A DNA stretch of 64,000 nucleotides from Leptothermofonsia sichuanensis E412 (GCF_019891175.1 NZ_CP072600.1:5084001-5148000), one strand, 5' to 3'; shown: positions 36,117-45,975, counted from the first letter of the stretch. Numbers and translations: made by a program. The notes: generated by a model not told the origin, from the letters alone.

Positions 36117-37202
36117 TCAGGCTGGATGAAAATAGAACGCGGCTCCCAGAACCGTGTAAGTTGCCAGTAGCAAAACTCCTTCCAACCAGTTTGAGCGACC
36201 GTCCAGGCTGATCAGGTTGGCGATCGCCACGGCCAGGGTGACGGCGACCACCTCAAACAGGTTGAAGTTCAAGTCCATTGGTTGTCCAATTACCTGCCCC
36301 ACGATGACCAGGATGGGAGCGACCAGCAGTGCCACCAGCAGGCTGGAACCCATGGCAACGGAAACGGACAGATCCATATTGTTTTTCATGGCTACCCGCA
36401 CTGCCGTGACATACTCGGCAGCACCCCCGACTAATGGCAGCAAAATCACTCCGGTAAACAGGGGGGTTAACCCCAGCCCCCTGGTGGCTTCCTCAACGGC
36501 ACCGACAAAGATTTCGGACTCGAAGGCAACGGCGATCGTTGCCACCAGCAAAACCCCAACCCAGAGCCAGAGGTTGGGCTTGTGTTCGGTGTCATGCTCT
36601 GCCCCGGTTAGTTGCTCCTCCAGATCAGCCTCTGCCACTTCGTACAGATAGGTATGGGTATTGAGGGAGAAGAATACGGTCAGGGCGTAAACCACAATCA
36701 GGACAGCGGCAACCGTTACAGATAGCCCTTCAATTGCCGATGGTTCTACTCCGTTTGATGTTGAAATCACCATTGCCGGGACAACAATGGCGCTCACGGC
36801 CAGAGTCATGGTGGAACCATTGACCCGCGCCACAACGGGTTGAAATTCCTGCTCCTTATAGCGTAACCCGCCCAGAAACATTGACAGCCCCATCACCAGT
36901 AGCAGATTGCTGATAATGGTGCCGGTGATGCTGGCTTTGACAATATCGACCAGCCCCTCTTTCAAGGCAACCAGGGCAATAATCAGTTCAGTGGCATTCC
37001 CAAATACTGCATTCAGCAAGCCCCCCACCGATGGACCCGCAATCACTGCCACTTCTTCGGTGGCTGTACTGAGCCAGATTGCCAGTGGGACGATCGCGAT
37101 TGCAGACGTAATAAAAACCGTTAAGGCTCCCCACTCCAGGTATTCAGCCGCGACTGAAATCGGAATAAAAACCAGTAACCCAATCGAAATAAGGTTTTTC
37201 AC
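36117..37202 (-). CDS. cax: Calcium/proton antiporter (CaxA family)
   Basis: A 361-residue integral membrane protein with about 11 helices in two homologous halves. The family motif GNATELIIALVALKEG is present in the first half and GGAAEYVTAVRVAMKNNMDLS in the second, each with the ion-binding Glu. An acidic loop (LEEQLTGAEHDTEH) separates them. It exports Ca2+ in exchange for H+, supporting salt tolerance and pH homeostasis in cyanobacteria. GTG 37202 overlaps the stop of the upstream gene by 4 bases, so the two are translationally coupled. Confidence 0.93.
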   Translation of the reverse strand: MKNLISIGLLVFIPISVAAEYLEWGALTVFITSAIAIVPLAIWLSTATEEVAVIAGPSVGGLLNAVFGNATELIIALVALKEGLVDIVKASITGTIISNLLLVMGLSMFLGGLRYKEQEFQPVVARVNGSTMTLAVSAIVVPAMVISTSNGVEPSAIEGLSVTVAAVLIVVYALTVFFSLNTHTYLYEVAEADLEEQLTGAEHDTEHKPNLWLWVGVLLVATIAVAFESEIFVGAVEEATRGLGLTPLFTGVILLPLVGGAAEYVTAVRVAMKNNMDLSVSVAMGSSLLVALLVAPILVIVGQVIGQPMDLNFNLFEVVAVTLAVAIANLISLDGRSNWLEGVLLLATYTVLGAAFYFHPA

Positions 37203-37585
37203 TTTGAGGCTTCTCCATCACGCCGGCCCAGTTCATAGATGCCAGTGCTTATACAAGCCAGCATTCCCATACTGATTGACCAACTGCGCCCCAGACCCAG
37301 TTCTACTCCGTAGTTGCAGAGCGTACCAACGAACAGAAAGGGTACGATGCTGAAAATGGATGCATAGAAGCTGTTGAGGGCTTCTCTGGCATGACGGGTA
37401 CGCTCAAATTCCTCGATTGAGGTATAGAGCGATCGCTCCGCAAAATTAAACCAGCGGTTGAGTTGCACCGTTACCCAGTCACTCACAGGAGTTAACCCCA
37501 GGTACAACGCCAGAGACCACAACCCCACTCCTGCAATCGCAATTGGGTCAATTTCTAGATCGAACTGCAAAAAATCACTCAGCAT
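37199..37585 (-). CDS. Small membrane protein coupled to cax
   Basis: A 128-residue protein with three hydrophobic segments (about 14-33, 75-93, 98-116) separated by a charged amphipathic part (WFNFAERSLYTSIEEFERTRHAREAL). I do not recognise the family. Its stop overlaps the cax start, so it is made together with the Ca2+/H+ antiporter and may assist or regulate it (inference). Start ATG 37585. Confidence 0.75.
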   Translation of the reverse strand: MLSDFLQFDLEIDPIAIAGVGLWSLALYLGLTPVSDWVTVQLNRWFNFAERSLYTSIEEFERTRHAREALNSFYASIFSIVPFLFVGTLCNYGVELGLGRSWSISMGMLACISTGIYELGRRDGEASK

Positions 37586-37793
37586 GGTAATCCCGTGTCA
37601 AATCGTCCGGTGTGCAAGACTCCCCCAACCAGAGGCACCCCGCACCCTCCGTCCAAAACTCGTCTGGTTAGCATCTTAACGAAAATTAAACACTCAGGAA
37701 ACAAATCATGTCACTGGTGGCTTGTCAACTTTTGTAGGCGTGAGTCCGGGATCAGGAAAGGGGTTTTATTTTGGGGTTTCAGCCCACAAAAAA

Positions 37794-37912
37794 TTCCTGA
37801 CAGACCCCTGGGGTTCCGTCAGGAAAATCTTGACGGGTCGCAGACTCTCAAAATTTAACTCTAATCAGCTTTTCAGTATCCAGTTACCCGTCAAATTTAA
37901 TTTGACAGACCC
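37794..37912. repeat. Nested inverted repeats between the cax operon and a glycosyltransferase gene
   Basis: TTCCTGAC/GTCAGGAA (37794-37825) encloses CCCCTGGGG. Further on, TTGACGGGT pairs with ACCCGTCAA across about 60 bases, followed by the dyad GTCAAATTTAATTTGAC. The motif GACAGACCCCT occurs twice. This looks like a decayed small repeat element in a 327-base gene-free spacer. Confidence 0.5.
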
Positions 37913-39103
37913 CTAGGACCAGACAACCTGTGATCGCTCGTGGATCACTCGCCCATAAACGGCATCCGTTTGCTGTGCCAGCTTGTCCCAGCGGAAGCGG
38001 CGATCCAGATCTTCATAGGCATTGTTAACCAGCCACTGGGCATAGCTGGGATTTCTTAACACCTCCAGGATGCCCCAGGCAAGGGAATCCGGGTTATTGG
38101 TCCAGGTAACAATACCAGTTTTGCCGTGACGGACAACCTCTGGAAAGCCCCCCGTATCAGAAACCACCACTGGCACCCGGGCCGCAAAACTTTCCAGCGC
38201 AACAATGCCAAAGGGTTCATAAAGGCTGGGAAACACCGCACAGTCAGCAATGGTTTGAAACCGGTCCAGATCGGCTTCAGGCATAAACCCGGTGAAGTAG
38301 CACTTCTCCCAGATGCCCAGATCCCATGCCTGGCGTTTAAGCGGATTGGCATTCCCGCCCCCAATCAGAATAAATTTAACCTGGTCTCCCATTGCCCAGA
38401 TCACCCTGGGGGCAGCACTCAGCAACACTGAAACCCCTTTTTCATGGGTCATGCGTCCCACATAGTAGACAATTCTTTCATCATCGCGGGCAAAGCGACG
38501 GCGAAAATTTGAGTAATCAAAGTTTGGATCCCGGTGTTTTTTCTCAGCCCGGATACCGTTGTAAACCACATCAATTTTGTCCCAGGGGGCTTGCAGTGCC
38601 CGCTCGACTTCCAGACGCATATAGTTTGTGCATACAATAATGCGCCAGGCGTTATAGGCTAACAGAATCTCCTTGCCATGAATGTAGTGCTGTTGCTCTG
38701 TATAAACCCCGTTGTGGCGACCATATTCAGTCGCATGAATGGTTGCCACCAGCGGCGTTTTGAAGATATGTTTGAGAGCGATCGCCGCATCTGCAACCAG
38801 CCAATCGTGTGCATGGATAATGTCAAACGGACCTTCTTCTGTCAGAAGTTTGCCACCGTGGCGTCCCATGCTTTCATTCATGTTGGCGACCCAGTGGAAG
38901 AAGTCCTGACTGGACGCAACTTCTACCCGATGCACCCGGATTCCATCTACCACTTCGTAGCGGGGAGCCTGACCAAACTCCACCGTAATTAAATGGATTT
39001 CATGCCCACGCCTGACTAATTCTGGGTAAAGTTCTGCCACATGCCGGGCAATACCGCCCACAATACGAGGAGGAAACTCCCATGCCAGTACCAGAATTTT
39101 CAT
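37913..39103 (-). CDS. Family 4 glycosyltransferase
   Basis: A 396-residue GT-B enzyme. The N-terminus MKILVLAWEFPPRIVGGIARH is typical of glycogen-synthase-like GT4 proteins, with the Gly-rich donor loop early, HAHDWL in the first domain, and the nucleotide-sugar motif FPSLYEPFGIVALESFA with the conserved E-x7-E. It probably transfers a sugar from a nucleotide donor to a glycan, lipid or small solute; sucrose synthesis, glycogen or cell-surface glycan are all possible. It is a single gene, not in the 46-51 kb polysaccharide cluster. Confidence 0.88.
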   Translation of the reverse strand: MKILVLAWEFPPRIVGGIARHVAELYPELVRRGHEIHLITVEFGQAPRYEVVDGIRVHRVEVASSQDFFHWVANMNESMGRHGGKLLTEEGPFDIIHAHDWLVADAAIALKHIFKTPLVATIHATEYGRHNGVYTEQQHYIHGKEILLAYNAWRIIVCTNYMRLEVERALQAPWDKIDVVYNGIRAEKKHRDPNFDYSNFRRRFARDDERIVYYVGRMTHEKGVSVLLSAAPRVIWAMGDQVKFILIGGGNANPLKRQAWDLGIWEKCYFTGFMPEADLDRFQTIADCAVFPSLYEPFGIVALESFAARVPVVVSDTGGFPEVVRHGKTGIVTWTNNPDSLAWGILEVLRNPSYAQWLVNNAYEDLDRRFRWDKLAQQTDAVYGRVIHERSQVVWS

Positions 39104-39479
39104 CGGCGCTTGTTTCGATACTTAACCTATTTTTACTCTATTCAGCCCATCCCCAGCGGATCCATGGAATTGTCTTAATTAGCCGGTTGATTTTGGCCTG
39201 GAGCAGTCCCAGGTTCTCCCAGAAAGGGGGCTTACAGGGGGTGCTGATTTGGATACGAATTGAGCGTTGCATAGATTGTAGACGTTCAATTCATCCGGCT
39301 ATTCAGAGCATTACCGGGTTTATCCATGTCTGTCCGGTGTAACTTCCGGAAGCATTGATGGTGCATCAAATGGTTTTGGGAAGAGAGATCTCCCTATCGG
39401 TATGGGCGATCGCTTAAGTTAGTAGTATGAAGTTGGAAAAAATGGGTTGGCGGCATGGTCAGGATTGGAGATTAAAGTA
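39104..39479. other. Spacer between divergent glycosyltransferase and universal stress genes
   Basis: A 376-base spacer with one HIP1 octamer near 39406 and no convincing gene, hairpin or repeat. Promoters for both divergent genes should lie here. Confidence 0.5.
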
Positions 39480-40583
39480 ATGGATTCAGCCGCATCTCCC
39501 ATTTTGTTTCCACCATTGCTGATGGCAACGGACGGTTCCCCCAGTGCTCGCCTGGCTCAGAAATGGCTGTATTTGATTGCTCAAACGCTCCAGCCATCAG
39601 GGGCAGAACTCAATGGGCAACCACTGGTCACTGCCCTGACCATACAACCCCGCCGTTCCAGCCGGTCTAACCGATTGCTGAGACGCATTCGACGGGTGCC
39701 AGCCGGGTCACCGGACCATACGTCCGATCGCCCTGTCGCAATAGATACCGTGGCAGAAAGCCTGCTATTAGAAGATCACCTGGCAGAACTGCTCCATGCC
39801 GATTTCCCGGCGGATTTTCCCCTCTCGATGCAGGTTCGCTCTGGACGCCCCGCCACCGAGATTTTGAACTGTGCCCGTACCCTTGGAGCAGGACTCATTG
39901 CCGTCGGGTCCCGTGGAACTGGGGGAATGCGTGAATTATTATTGGGGAGTATTTCCGCCGTCGTTGCTCGCTACGCTTCCTGTAGCGTTTTAGTCGCCAG
40001 AGGTCCCTCCGATACTGCCGTCAGCCTGAATCATGTGCTGGTGGTCGTCGGTGCCTCCATTGCAACCCAGGCGGCGATCTCCGCCACCCGACAACTGATT
40101 CCGGCTGGCATTCAGCAGGTTACGATCCTTTACATTCAGCCTTTCCTGAATACGGGCTACCTGTTTGGTCCTTTTGCAGCACCCACCCCAAGCTGGCAAC
40201 TCAACCAATCCCTCCAGAAGGTTCAGAAAGAGCAGGGGGAACACATTTTGAATCTGGCTAAAGCTGCCCTGGAAGCTCCCAGCCTCCAGATTCAGACGCT
40301 ACTGCAAACCAGCGAACCCGGTCCTTTAATTTGCCAGGTGGCCCAACAGCAGGGAGTTAATCTGGTCATTCTGGGGAGTGATAGGAAGCGGCGATCGCTA
40401 CTACCGCCCCTGCCAACCCGGCACAAACCAAAAAACAGAGATGCCACCCAGGAGGAACTGCGGCCAGTCTTACGCAATGCCCGTCTCAACCCAACTGAAG
40501 ACTTTGTGATTCACCACGCTCTTTGTCCAGTCCTTCTCTGCCGTCCCGCTCAACCCATGACAGGATCCAGCGGAACGGAGTAG
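39480..40583 (+). CDS. Tandem universal stress protein
   Basis: A 367-residue cytosolic protein with two UspA-like domains (about 10-175 and 180-360). The first begins PPLLMATDGSPSAR and ends GAGLIAVGSRGTGGMRELLLGSISAVVARYASCSVLVAR, which contains the ATP-binding G-2x-G-9x-G(S/T) pattern. The second has NLVILGSDRKRRSLL with a long insertion. Both are linked to stress survival in other bacteria; the specific role is unknown. I chose ATG 39480, 9 bases after GGAG; the frame opens 33 bases earlier. The next gene, sasA, follows after about 100 bases on the same strand. Confidence 0.9.
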   Translation: MDSAASPILFPPLLMATDGSPSARLAQKWLYLIAQTLQPSGAELNGQPLVTALTIQPRRSSRSNRLLRRIRRVPAGSPDHTSDRPVAIDTVAESLLLEDHLAELLHADFPADFPLSMQVRSGRPATEILNCARTLGAGLIAVGSRGTGGMRELLLGSISAVVARYASCSVLVARGPSDTAVSLNHVLVVVGASIATQAAISATRQLIPAGIQQVTILYIQPFLNTGYLFGPFAAPTPSWQLNQSLQKVQKEQGEHILNLAKAALEAPSLQIQTLLQTSEPGPLICQVAQQQGVNLVILGSDRKRRSLLPPLPTRHKPKNRDATQEELRPVLRNARLNPTEDFVIHHALCPVLLCRPAQPMTGSSGTE

Positions 40584-40685
40584 GCTATAGGAAGGGGATC
40601 AATCCAGGTTTTCACCCAACGCTGACCAGGTACCTTAGCCAGGAACCCCCTGAGTCATTCCTACCGAGTTTTGGAAGCTGTTGAC

Positions 40686-42038
40686 ATGCCGGCATTTCCC
40701 GAAAAATCTGCTGATGCCGAAATGCCTTTACAACTTTTACTGTTTGTGGATAAACGCCCCAGTTCCCGGGAACAAATTCGCCATGTGCGCGAAACGCTCA
40801 AAGACCTGCGGGCAACCTACCCGTTTGAGCTTCAGATCGTAGATGTGGGAGAGCAGCCCTATCTGGCTGAACACTTTAAACTGATTGCAACGCCTACCCT
40901 GATTAAAATTCACCCGGAACCCCGACAAACTCTGGCAGGCAGTAATCTGGTTGAGCAGTTGCAGCACTGGTGGACTTACTGGCAACGTTCCGTAGAAGAT
41001 TATCTGGAGGATCTGGGCTACTCCAGAGATCGTTTAGACCAGATAGAAGAAGATAAAACTACTCCCACGTCAGAAAAACTATCTCTCATTGCCCGCTCTG
41101 ATTCTTTACCGCCTGCTTCTGCCAGAACTACGGACTTAACAGAAGCAACCCCATCCCATCAAGCATTAAGTTCATCAGGGGTCTCCGGAACGGCGGGGGC
41201 GTCTGGAACTTCAACCATTCACAAAGTGATTAGCTCGATCGCCCGTTCGGCTGAATTGATTCAACTTTCGGACGAAATTTTTCGCTTGAAACGTGAAAAA
41301 GAAGAACTGGAGCATCAGCTTCAGTTCAAGGACCAGATTCTGGGGATGCTGGCTCATGATTTGCGGAATCCCCTGACAGCCACCTCGATCGCTCTGGAAA
41401 CCCTGGAAATGGGGCATGATCCTGAGGAAGGCTGGTCATCTCGCATGACTCCCGCATTAACAGCACAACTGCTGAAACATGCCCGCACCCAAACACGGGC
41501 GATCGACCGGATGATCACGGATATTTTGCAAGCAGCCCGAGGTGCCAGCGCAGAACTGCGGATTCAACCCCAAAGGTTGGACATTGGCAGCCTGTGCCTG
41601 GAAGTGATTAAAGACTTGCAGGGTCGCTTTAATGCAAAGTCACAGAAGGTTGAACAGGATATCCCGTCTGACCTTCCACCCGTCCTTGCCGATGGAGAGC
41701 GGGTGCGTCAGGTCATTGTCAATCTGTTAGACAATGCCATCAAATACACGCCTGTGCAGGGAACGATTTCCCTGTCGATCCTCCATCGCACAACCCAAAA
41801 AGTGCAGATCAGCGTCTGTGATAATGGTCCCGGAATTCCAGAAGAGAATCGAGAACGCATTTTTGAAGACCACTTCCGTCTGGAACGGGATGAGCAGAAG
41901 GAAGGTTACGGAATTGGACTTTCTCTTTGCCAACGAATTATCCGGGCACATTACGGGCAGATTTGGGTGGAATCCACACCCAATCAAGGGAGTTGTTTTC
42001 ATTTCACTCTACCCGTCTTTAGAAGTTGGGGGGGGTAG
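40686..42038 (+). CDS. sasA: Circadian output sensor kinase SasA
   Basis: A histidine kinase of about 450 residues. The N-terminal ~95 residues are the KaiB-like thioredoxin fold ([38 protein letters not shown]) that binds KaiC. A Ser/Thr-rich linker of about 80 residues is longer than I would expect. The HisKA box [11 protein letters not shown] puts the acceptor His at residue 224, and N, G1, F and G2 boxes follow ([24 protein letters not shown]). SasA reads the Kai clock and phosphorylates RpaA. No kaiABC or rpaA genes are in the window, as is usual. Start ATG 40686; ATG 40722 is also possible. Confidence 0.92.
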   Translation: MPAFPEKSADAEMPLQLLLFVDKRPSSREQIRHVRETLKDLRATYPFELQIVDVGEQPYLAEHFKLIATPTLIKIHPEPRQTLAGSNLVEQLQHWWTYWQRSVEDYLEDLGYSRDRLDQIEEDKTTPTSEKLSLIARSDSLPPASARTTDLTEATPSHQALSSSGVSGTAGASGTSTIHKVISSIARSAELIQLSDEIFRLKREKEELEHQLQFKDQILGMLAHDLRNPLTATSIALETLEMGHDPEEGWSSRMTPALTAQLLKHARTQTRAIDRMITDILQAARGASAELRIQPQRLDIGSLCLEVIKDLQGRFNAKSQKVEQDIPSDLPPVLADGERVRQVIVNLLDNAIKYTPVQGTISLSILHRTTQKVQISVCDNGPGIPEENRERIFEDHFRLERDEQKEGYGIGLSLCQRIIRAHYGQIWVESTPNQGSCFHFTLPVFRSWGG

Positions 42039-42182
42039 GCAATTTCCAGATAAATGATCGTGGTCATATGATAAATGTGGCAAAAATTACATCTCCTCGC
42101 CAGGATGTCGAGTATGCTTTACCATTGCGTATTTACTCTCGACTACTTACTATCGACATTGGTGTGAGGATCGGTGTTTAAG

Positions 42183-44075
42183 ATGTTTAATACTACCTGT
42201 AAATGGAAGTCGCTATTGACAGCTCCTGTCGGTTTTTGGGCAGCGATGTTTGTTTTGGGTACCGCAGCAACGCTACCAGGAACTGGGGCATCTGCGGCTG
42301 AGGTTTCCCACCCTCCGCAACCCCTGCAAACGGCAGACCTACAAAATTCATCTGACTCAGTTTTATCCGACTCGATTTCAATCGATCAAATCTCTACAAT
42401 TGCCAGCTTTGACAGTGGGACAGCAGAGGATGGGACTGCGGCTGATCAGGTTACTTCCGTGTCTCAACTTACGGATGTTCGACCAACAGACTGGGCATTT
42501 CAAGCCTTACAATCCCTGGTTGAGCGCTATGGCTGTATTGTTGGCTACCCCGACAGAACCTACCGGGGAAACCGTGCCCTCAGCCGTTATGAGTTTGCGG
42601 CTGGTGTCAACGCCTGCCTCGACCGGATTACCGAATTGATATCGGCAGCGACCAGCGATCTGGTCAGGAAAGAAGATCTGTTGGCGTTGCAAAGGCTCCA
42701 GGAAGAATTCGCTGCGGAGTTGGCAGTTTTGCGGGGCAGAGTTGACCAACTGGAAGTTCGTACCGCCACGCTGGAAAAACAACAGTTTTCTACAACTACC
42801 AAGCTGAATGGTCTGGTCTGGTTTAATGTCACAGGTGCCACGGCTGGTCGTAATGTTCTCTATGAAGGTGTTCCCGGTGCCCCTGCCCAGGCAAGGTTTG
42901 CTGGTGCCCGTTTAGCTCTCACAGGTGCTCCCATCGTCCTGTCAACGGGAGATCCGGAAATCACGTTTGGCTTCCTGACCTGGTTGACCCTCAACACGTC
43001 GTTTTCCGGTAAGGACCTGTTAGTTACTCAACTATCAGCAGGCAACAGCATTTCGCCGGCAAACCAGTTCGCTTCTGCCGGTTTCTTTAACAGCTACGGG
43101 GTGCCCTTTACCGATCAGACCGCCGGTACCTTCAATGGTCGCAGTGATTTTGTCATCCACGATCTGTTCTACAGCTTCCCATTGAATGACTCGATGAAAA
43201 TCACCGTGGGTCCCCGGGTCAACTGGTACCGTCATTTTGACTTCAACCGCTATACCTTTTTCCTGACGGGTGCCAGCAGTTTTGACTCCATTGGTAGCAC
43301 GCAGACGAATGCGATTGACCGGGGGTCTGGTCTGGTGTTTGAGTGGAATATCAGCAAACAGTTCCGGTTTGCCGCCGCCTATCTGGGTGAAAACACTGAG
43401 TTTCTACCCAGTCAGTTTGGCTTCAATACTTCCAGTAACCCAACCTTTGGTTTGTTTGGTGGTACCAATACCTCAACGGCGGAACTGACTTTTTCACCTA
43501 CCGACACCATCAATCTCCGCTTCCTGTATAACCATTCCAGAATTCAGGCTTACGGTGGTCAGGTGGGGGGAGCGATCGGGGAACCCATTCCCTATGGCTA
43601 TCTGGATGCAGGTCCTGGCTTTTCAGTATTTAATCCCCTGACAGGTGCTGTATCTGATGGCGGACTCAAGTATGCCTATGCCAACACCTTTTCAGTCAAT
43701 TTTGACTGGGCAATTACCCCTGGGTTTGGTATTTTTGGGCGATATAACTACGCCACCACCCGCCTGAAACCCATCGATGGAACCGTGAGAACCCAATCCT
43801 TCCAGGTGGGGCTTGGCTTCCCGGATCTTTTAAAGAAGGGTGCTCTGGCGGTGGTCACCTACCTGGTGCCAATGGATATTTTGAGGGGTGAACGGTTTTT
43901 TGCCTCTGGTGCAGGGAATGGCGGCACCATGTCTGAGTTTGAAGCCAGCTATTACTTTCCAATTACGAACAACATTGCTCTTGTGCCAGCGTTCTACGTG
44001 ATTTTCAACGCCAATAATTTCAGTAATAATCCCAACATCTATGTGGGAAATGTGCGGGCGCAGTTTAGTTTCTAG
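42183..44075 (+). CDS. SLH-domain outer-membrane porin (OprB type), paralogue 2
   Basis: A 630-residue beta-barrel porin. Signal peptide about 1-38 (ends TGASAAE), a 50-residue linker, SLH module (DVRPTDWAFQALQSLVERYG and on), coiled coil, then an OprB barrel ending in Phe (RAQFSF). The SLH and coiled-coil part (about 115 residues) is almost identical to the 22550-24232 porin, but the DNA has many synonymous differences and the barrels diverge, with a longer loop here (ATAGRNVLYEGVPGAPAQA). I chose ATG 42183; a GTG at 42174 with GAGGA close by is also possible. Likely takes up ions or small solutes across the outer membrane. Confidence 0.9.
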   Translation: MFNTTCKWKSLLTAPVGFWAAMFVLGTAATLPGTGASAAEVSHPPQPLQTADLQNSSDSVLSDSISIDQISTIASFDSGTAEDGTAADQVTSVSQLTDVRPTDWAFQALQSLVERYGCIVGYPDRTYRGNRALSRYEFAAGVNACLDRITELISAATSDLVRKEDLLALQRLQEEFAAELAVLRGRVDQLEVRTATLEKQQFSTTTKLNGLVWFNVTGATAGRNVLYEGVPGAPAQARFAGARLALTGAPIVLSTGDPEITFGFLTWLTLNTSFSGKDLLVTQLSAGNSISPANQFASAGFFNSYGVPFTDQTAGTFNGRSDFVIHDLFYSFPLNDSMKITVGPRVNWYRHFDFNRYTFFLTGASSFDSIGSTQTNAIDRGSGLVFEWNISKQFRFAAAYLGENTEFLPSQFGFNTSSNPTFGLFGGTNTSTAELTFSPTDTINLRFLYNHSRIQAYGGQVGGAIGEPIPYGYLDAGPGFSVFNPLTGAVSDGGLKYAYANTFSVNFDWAITPGFGIFGRYNYATTRLKPIDGTVRTQSFQVGLGFPDLLKKGALAVVTYLVPMDILRGERFFASGAGNGGTMSEFEASYYFPITNNIALVPAFYVIFNANNFSNNPNIYVGNVRAQFSF

Positions 44076-44128
44076 AACCTGGTCAGTAACTGGTGGTCTG
44101 TCGAGATCAAACAAAACTGTGTACGACG

Positions 44129-44218
44129 ATAGCCCTTTTCAAGGGTGGGAGACACAGTGGGGTGCAGAGTATCTCACTGTGTCTCGTGTTCCCGTATCTC
44201 GCTCAATTGAGAAACGTA
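44129..44218. mobile_element. MITE-like element, ATAGC family, copy 2
   Basis: A 90-bp relative of 8329-8420. The left end ATAGCCCTTTTCAAGGGTG is identical, and the right part (TTCCCGTAT..CTCAATTGAGAAACG) matches with substitutions. The central hairpin differs in sequence (GAGACACAGTG/CACTGTGTCTC) but is at the same place, showing compensated change. It lies 53 bases after the porin stop. Confidence 0.65.
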
Positions 44219-44327
44219 TGTATAGCAGGGGACGGAAGACAGGGTGAAAAAGACCGGATGACCAGGGTTCGCGTCGGCTAATTTGTCCTGAGGTTCATGG
44301 CGATAGCTATAATTCGGTTAAAAAACA

Positions 44328-44690
44328 ATGGTGAATTTTGTCCTGGTAGCCAATGGAATAATCGGGTTAGTTTGTTTGCTGATTGCCTGGAAACTTTGGA
44401 AACTCAAGTGCTATCTGGCTCACGCAGCAGACAAACTCACCACGGCTGAACGCAATGTTCACCGGGTACTGTATCCTGCACCAGAATTTATTTTGAGGGG
44501 GCAGTCGGGCACTTCCCATCTACGGCGAAATCTGGCAGATCTGGAGTCTCAGATCCAGCGCATTCAGCAGTTAATGAGCCTTTTAAGTATGGGACAGCTA
44601 CTCTGGCAGCGGCGCTTGATGTTTACTCAACGCCCTAAATCGGATAGGAAGCGTTCTAGGCAACGATTTGATGCCTTTACTCATTATTGA
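44328..44690 (+). CDS. Conserved cyanobacterial protein with N-terminal membrane anchor
   Basis: A 120-residue protein with one N-terminal membrane helix (about 3-24, FVLVANGIIGLVCLLIAW), then a basic cytosolic region with a helical stretch (LRRNLADLESQIQRIQQLM) and a very basic C-terminus (KSDRKRSRQRF). The family is not recognised. It heads a plus-strand group with the YtxH-like and the next membrane-anchored gene, each a small protein with an N-terminal hydrophobic segment and a helical tail. A shared envelope role is inferred from this arrangement only. Confidence 0.75.
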   Translation: MVNFVLVANGIIGLVCLLIAWKLWKLKCYLAHAADKLTTAERNVHRVLYPAPEFILRGQSGTSHLRRNLADLESQIQRIQQLMSLLSMGQLLWQRRLMFTQRPKSDRKRSRQRFDAFTHY

Positions 44691-44842
44691 TATAACCTGA
44701 CTGCGGCGGCTGGCTGACCTGTGAGGAGGATAGGTTTATAGATTCTCTTGATTTCCAGAGACTGAGTTAGGATCATTGCGTCAGAATGGTGAGGTAGAGT
44801 TAGATGGTGTAGTAGCCAGTTTGTAAAGGATAAAACTGGAAG

Positions 44843-45196
44843 ATGTCGAACAATCGTTCTGGGGCATTCATTGGGGGGTTGATTGTGGGGGCGGCTGTTG
44901 GTGCAGTCGCCGGGATTTTGGCGGCTCCCCGTGCCGGTCGGGAAACCCGACAGTTGTTGAGAAAATCTGCCGATGCTCTGCCAGAATTGGCGGAGGATCT
45001 CTCCAGTAGTGTTCAATTTCAGGCAGATCGGCTTTCTGAATCTGCTCTCCGCAACTGGGACAGCACACTTGTTCGGTTACGGGAGGCGATCGCAGCAGGG
45101 ATTGAAGCTACTCAGCGAGAACGCCAGGTGATCGAAACATCGGACACCCAGGGAACCTCCCAGGTTGATCAACCGGTCCACGATAATTTGGTGTAA
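44843..45196 (+). CDS. YtxH-domain protein
   Basis: A 117-residue protein. The N-terminus SGAFIGGLIVGAAVGAVAGI-LAAPRAGRETRQ is the YtxH/gas-vesicle-like Gly/Ala membrane segment followed by the conserved APxxGxxxR motif. The rest is a helical, charged tail (ELAEDLSSSVQFQADRL). YtxH-type proteins are linked to stress in Firmicutes; the cyanobacterial role is unknown. ATG 44843 with GGAAG immediately ahead. The next gene starts 37 bases after its stop. Confidence 0.85.
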   Translation: MSNNRSGAFIGGLIVGAAVGAVAGILAAPRAGRETRQLLRKSADALPELAEDLSSSVQFQADRLSESALRNWDSTLVRLREAIAAGIEATQRERQVIETSDTQGTSQVDQPVHDNLV

Positions 45197-45233
45197 ATAT
45201 TACTGATTAGCCATTGAATCTTGAACAACTGCT

Positions 45234-45902
45234 GTGACCGATCCCCTCTTCTGGCTAGTTTTGTCGCTCTTGTTTGTCACTGCCAGTTTGACTATTGTGC
45301 TGGCAGTGGCAATTCCAACCTTGAGGGAACTGTCCCGTGCTGCCCGTAGTGCTGAAAAACTGTTTGATACGTTGCGGCGGGAATTTCCTCCTACCCTGGA
45401 GGCAATCCGGTTGACGGGCCTGGAAATCAGTGAGTTAACGGATGATGTTAGCGAAGGCGTGCAGAGTGCTGGCAACGTGGTGAAGCAGGTTGATGACAGT
45501 CTCAACAGTGTGCGAAAGCAAGCCCAAAAAGTGCAATCAGGAACTCGCAGTGTGATGGTAGGGGTGAAGGTGGCATGGCGGACATTTATGCGATCGCAAA
45601 AACCTGATCGCCAGCGGCGATCACTGGACCGTTTACCGCCCCCCCGGCCAGAATTTGATCTGGGTAGCAATGCTCCAGTATCAGACAATTTTTCAACCCT
45701 GACCCAGGCAGATAACTCTCCGGCATCTGATAATTCTCCGGCGTCTACTGAAACCCGTCCAGTTCTTCCGCAGGAAGCGGCTCAGGAACTGGAGGATGTG
45801 GAGGATGAAGAGTTTGGGGATGGAGCGTTTGGTGATCAAGAGTTTAGTACCGAAGAATTTTCTACCGGGATCTCCTCCCAGAGTCACTCCTTCAATTCAT
45901 AA
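45234..45902 (+). CDS. DUF948-like membrane-anchored protein
   Basis: A 222-residue protein starting at a GTG. One N-terminal membrane helix (about 6-28) leads into a long helical region (LRELSRAARSAEKLFDTLRR, VSEGVQSAGNVVKQVDDSLN) of the type seen in DUF948 proteins. The C-terminal ~90 residues are acidic and low-complexity (EDVEDEEFGDGAFGDQEF) and probably disordered. Same strand and close spacing to the YtxH-like gene suggest co-transcription. The function is unknown. Confidence 0.78.
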   Translation: MTDPLFWLVLSLLFVTASLTIVLAVAIPTLRELSRAARSAEKLFDTLRREFPPTLEAIRLTGLEISELTDDVSEGVQSAGNVVKQVDDSLNSVRKQAQKVQSGTRSVMVGVKVAWRTFMRSQKPDRQRRSLDRLPPPRPEFDLGSNAPVSDNFSTLTQADNSPASDNSPASTETRPVLPQEAAQELEDVEDEEFGDGAFGDQEFSTEEFSTGISSQSHSFNS

Positions 45903-45975
45903 GATGGATTGTCTCCAAGATGCAATGGTAGAACGTTTGATTAGCTATAGAATCCTCATTTCCTGGCTGATAATT

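Noticed and set aside
40686-42038. A kai clock gene cluster
   Set aside because: Only the SasA-type kinase is present; no kaiA, kaiB or kaiC is found in the flanking genes.
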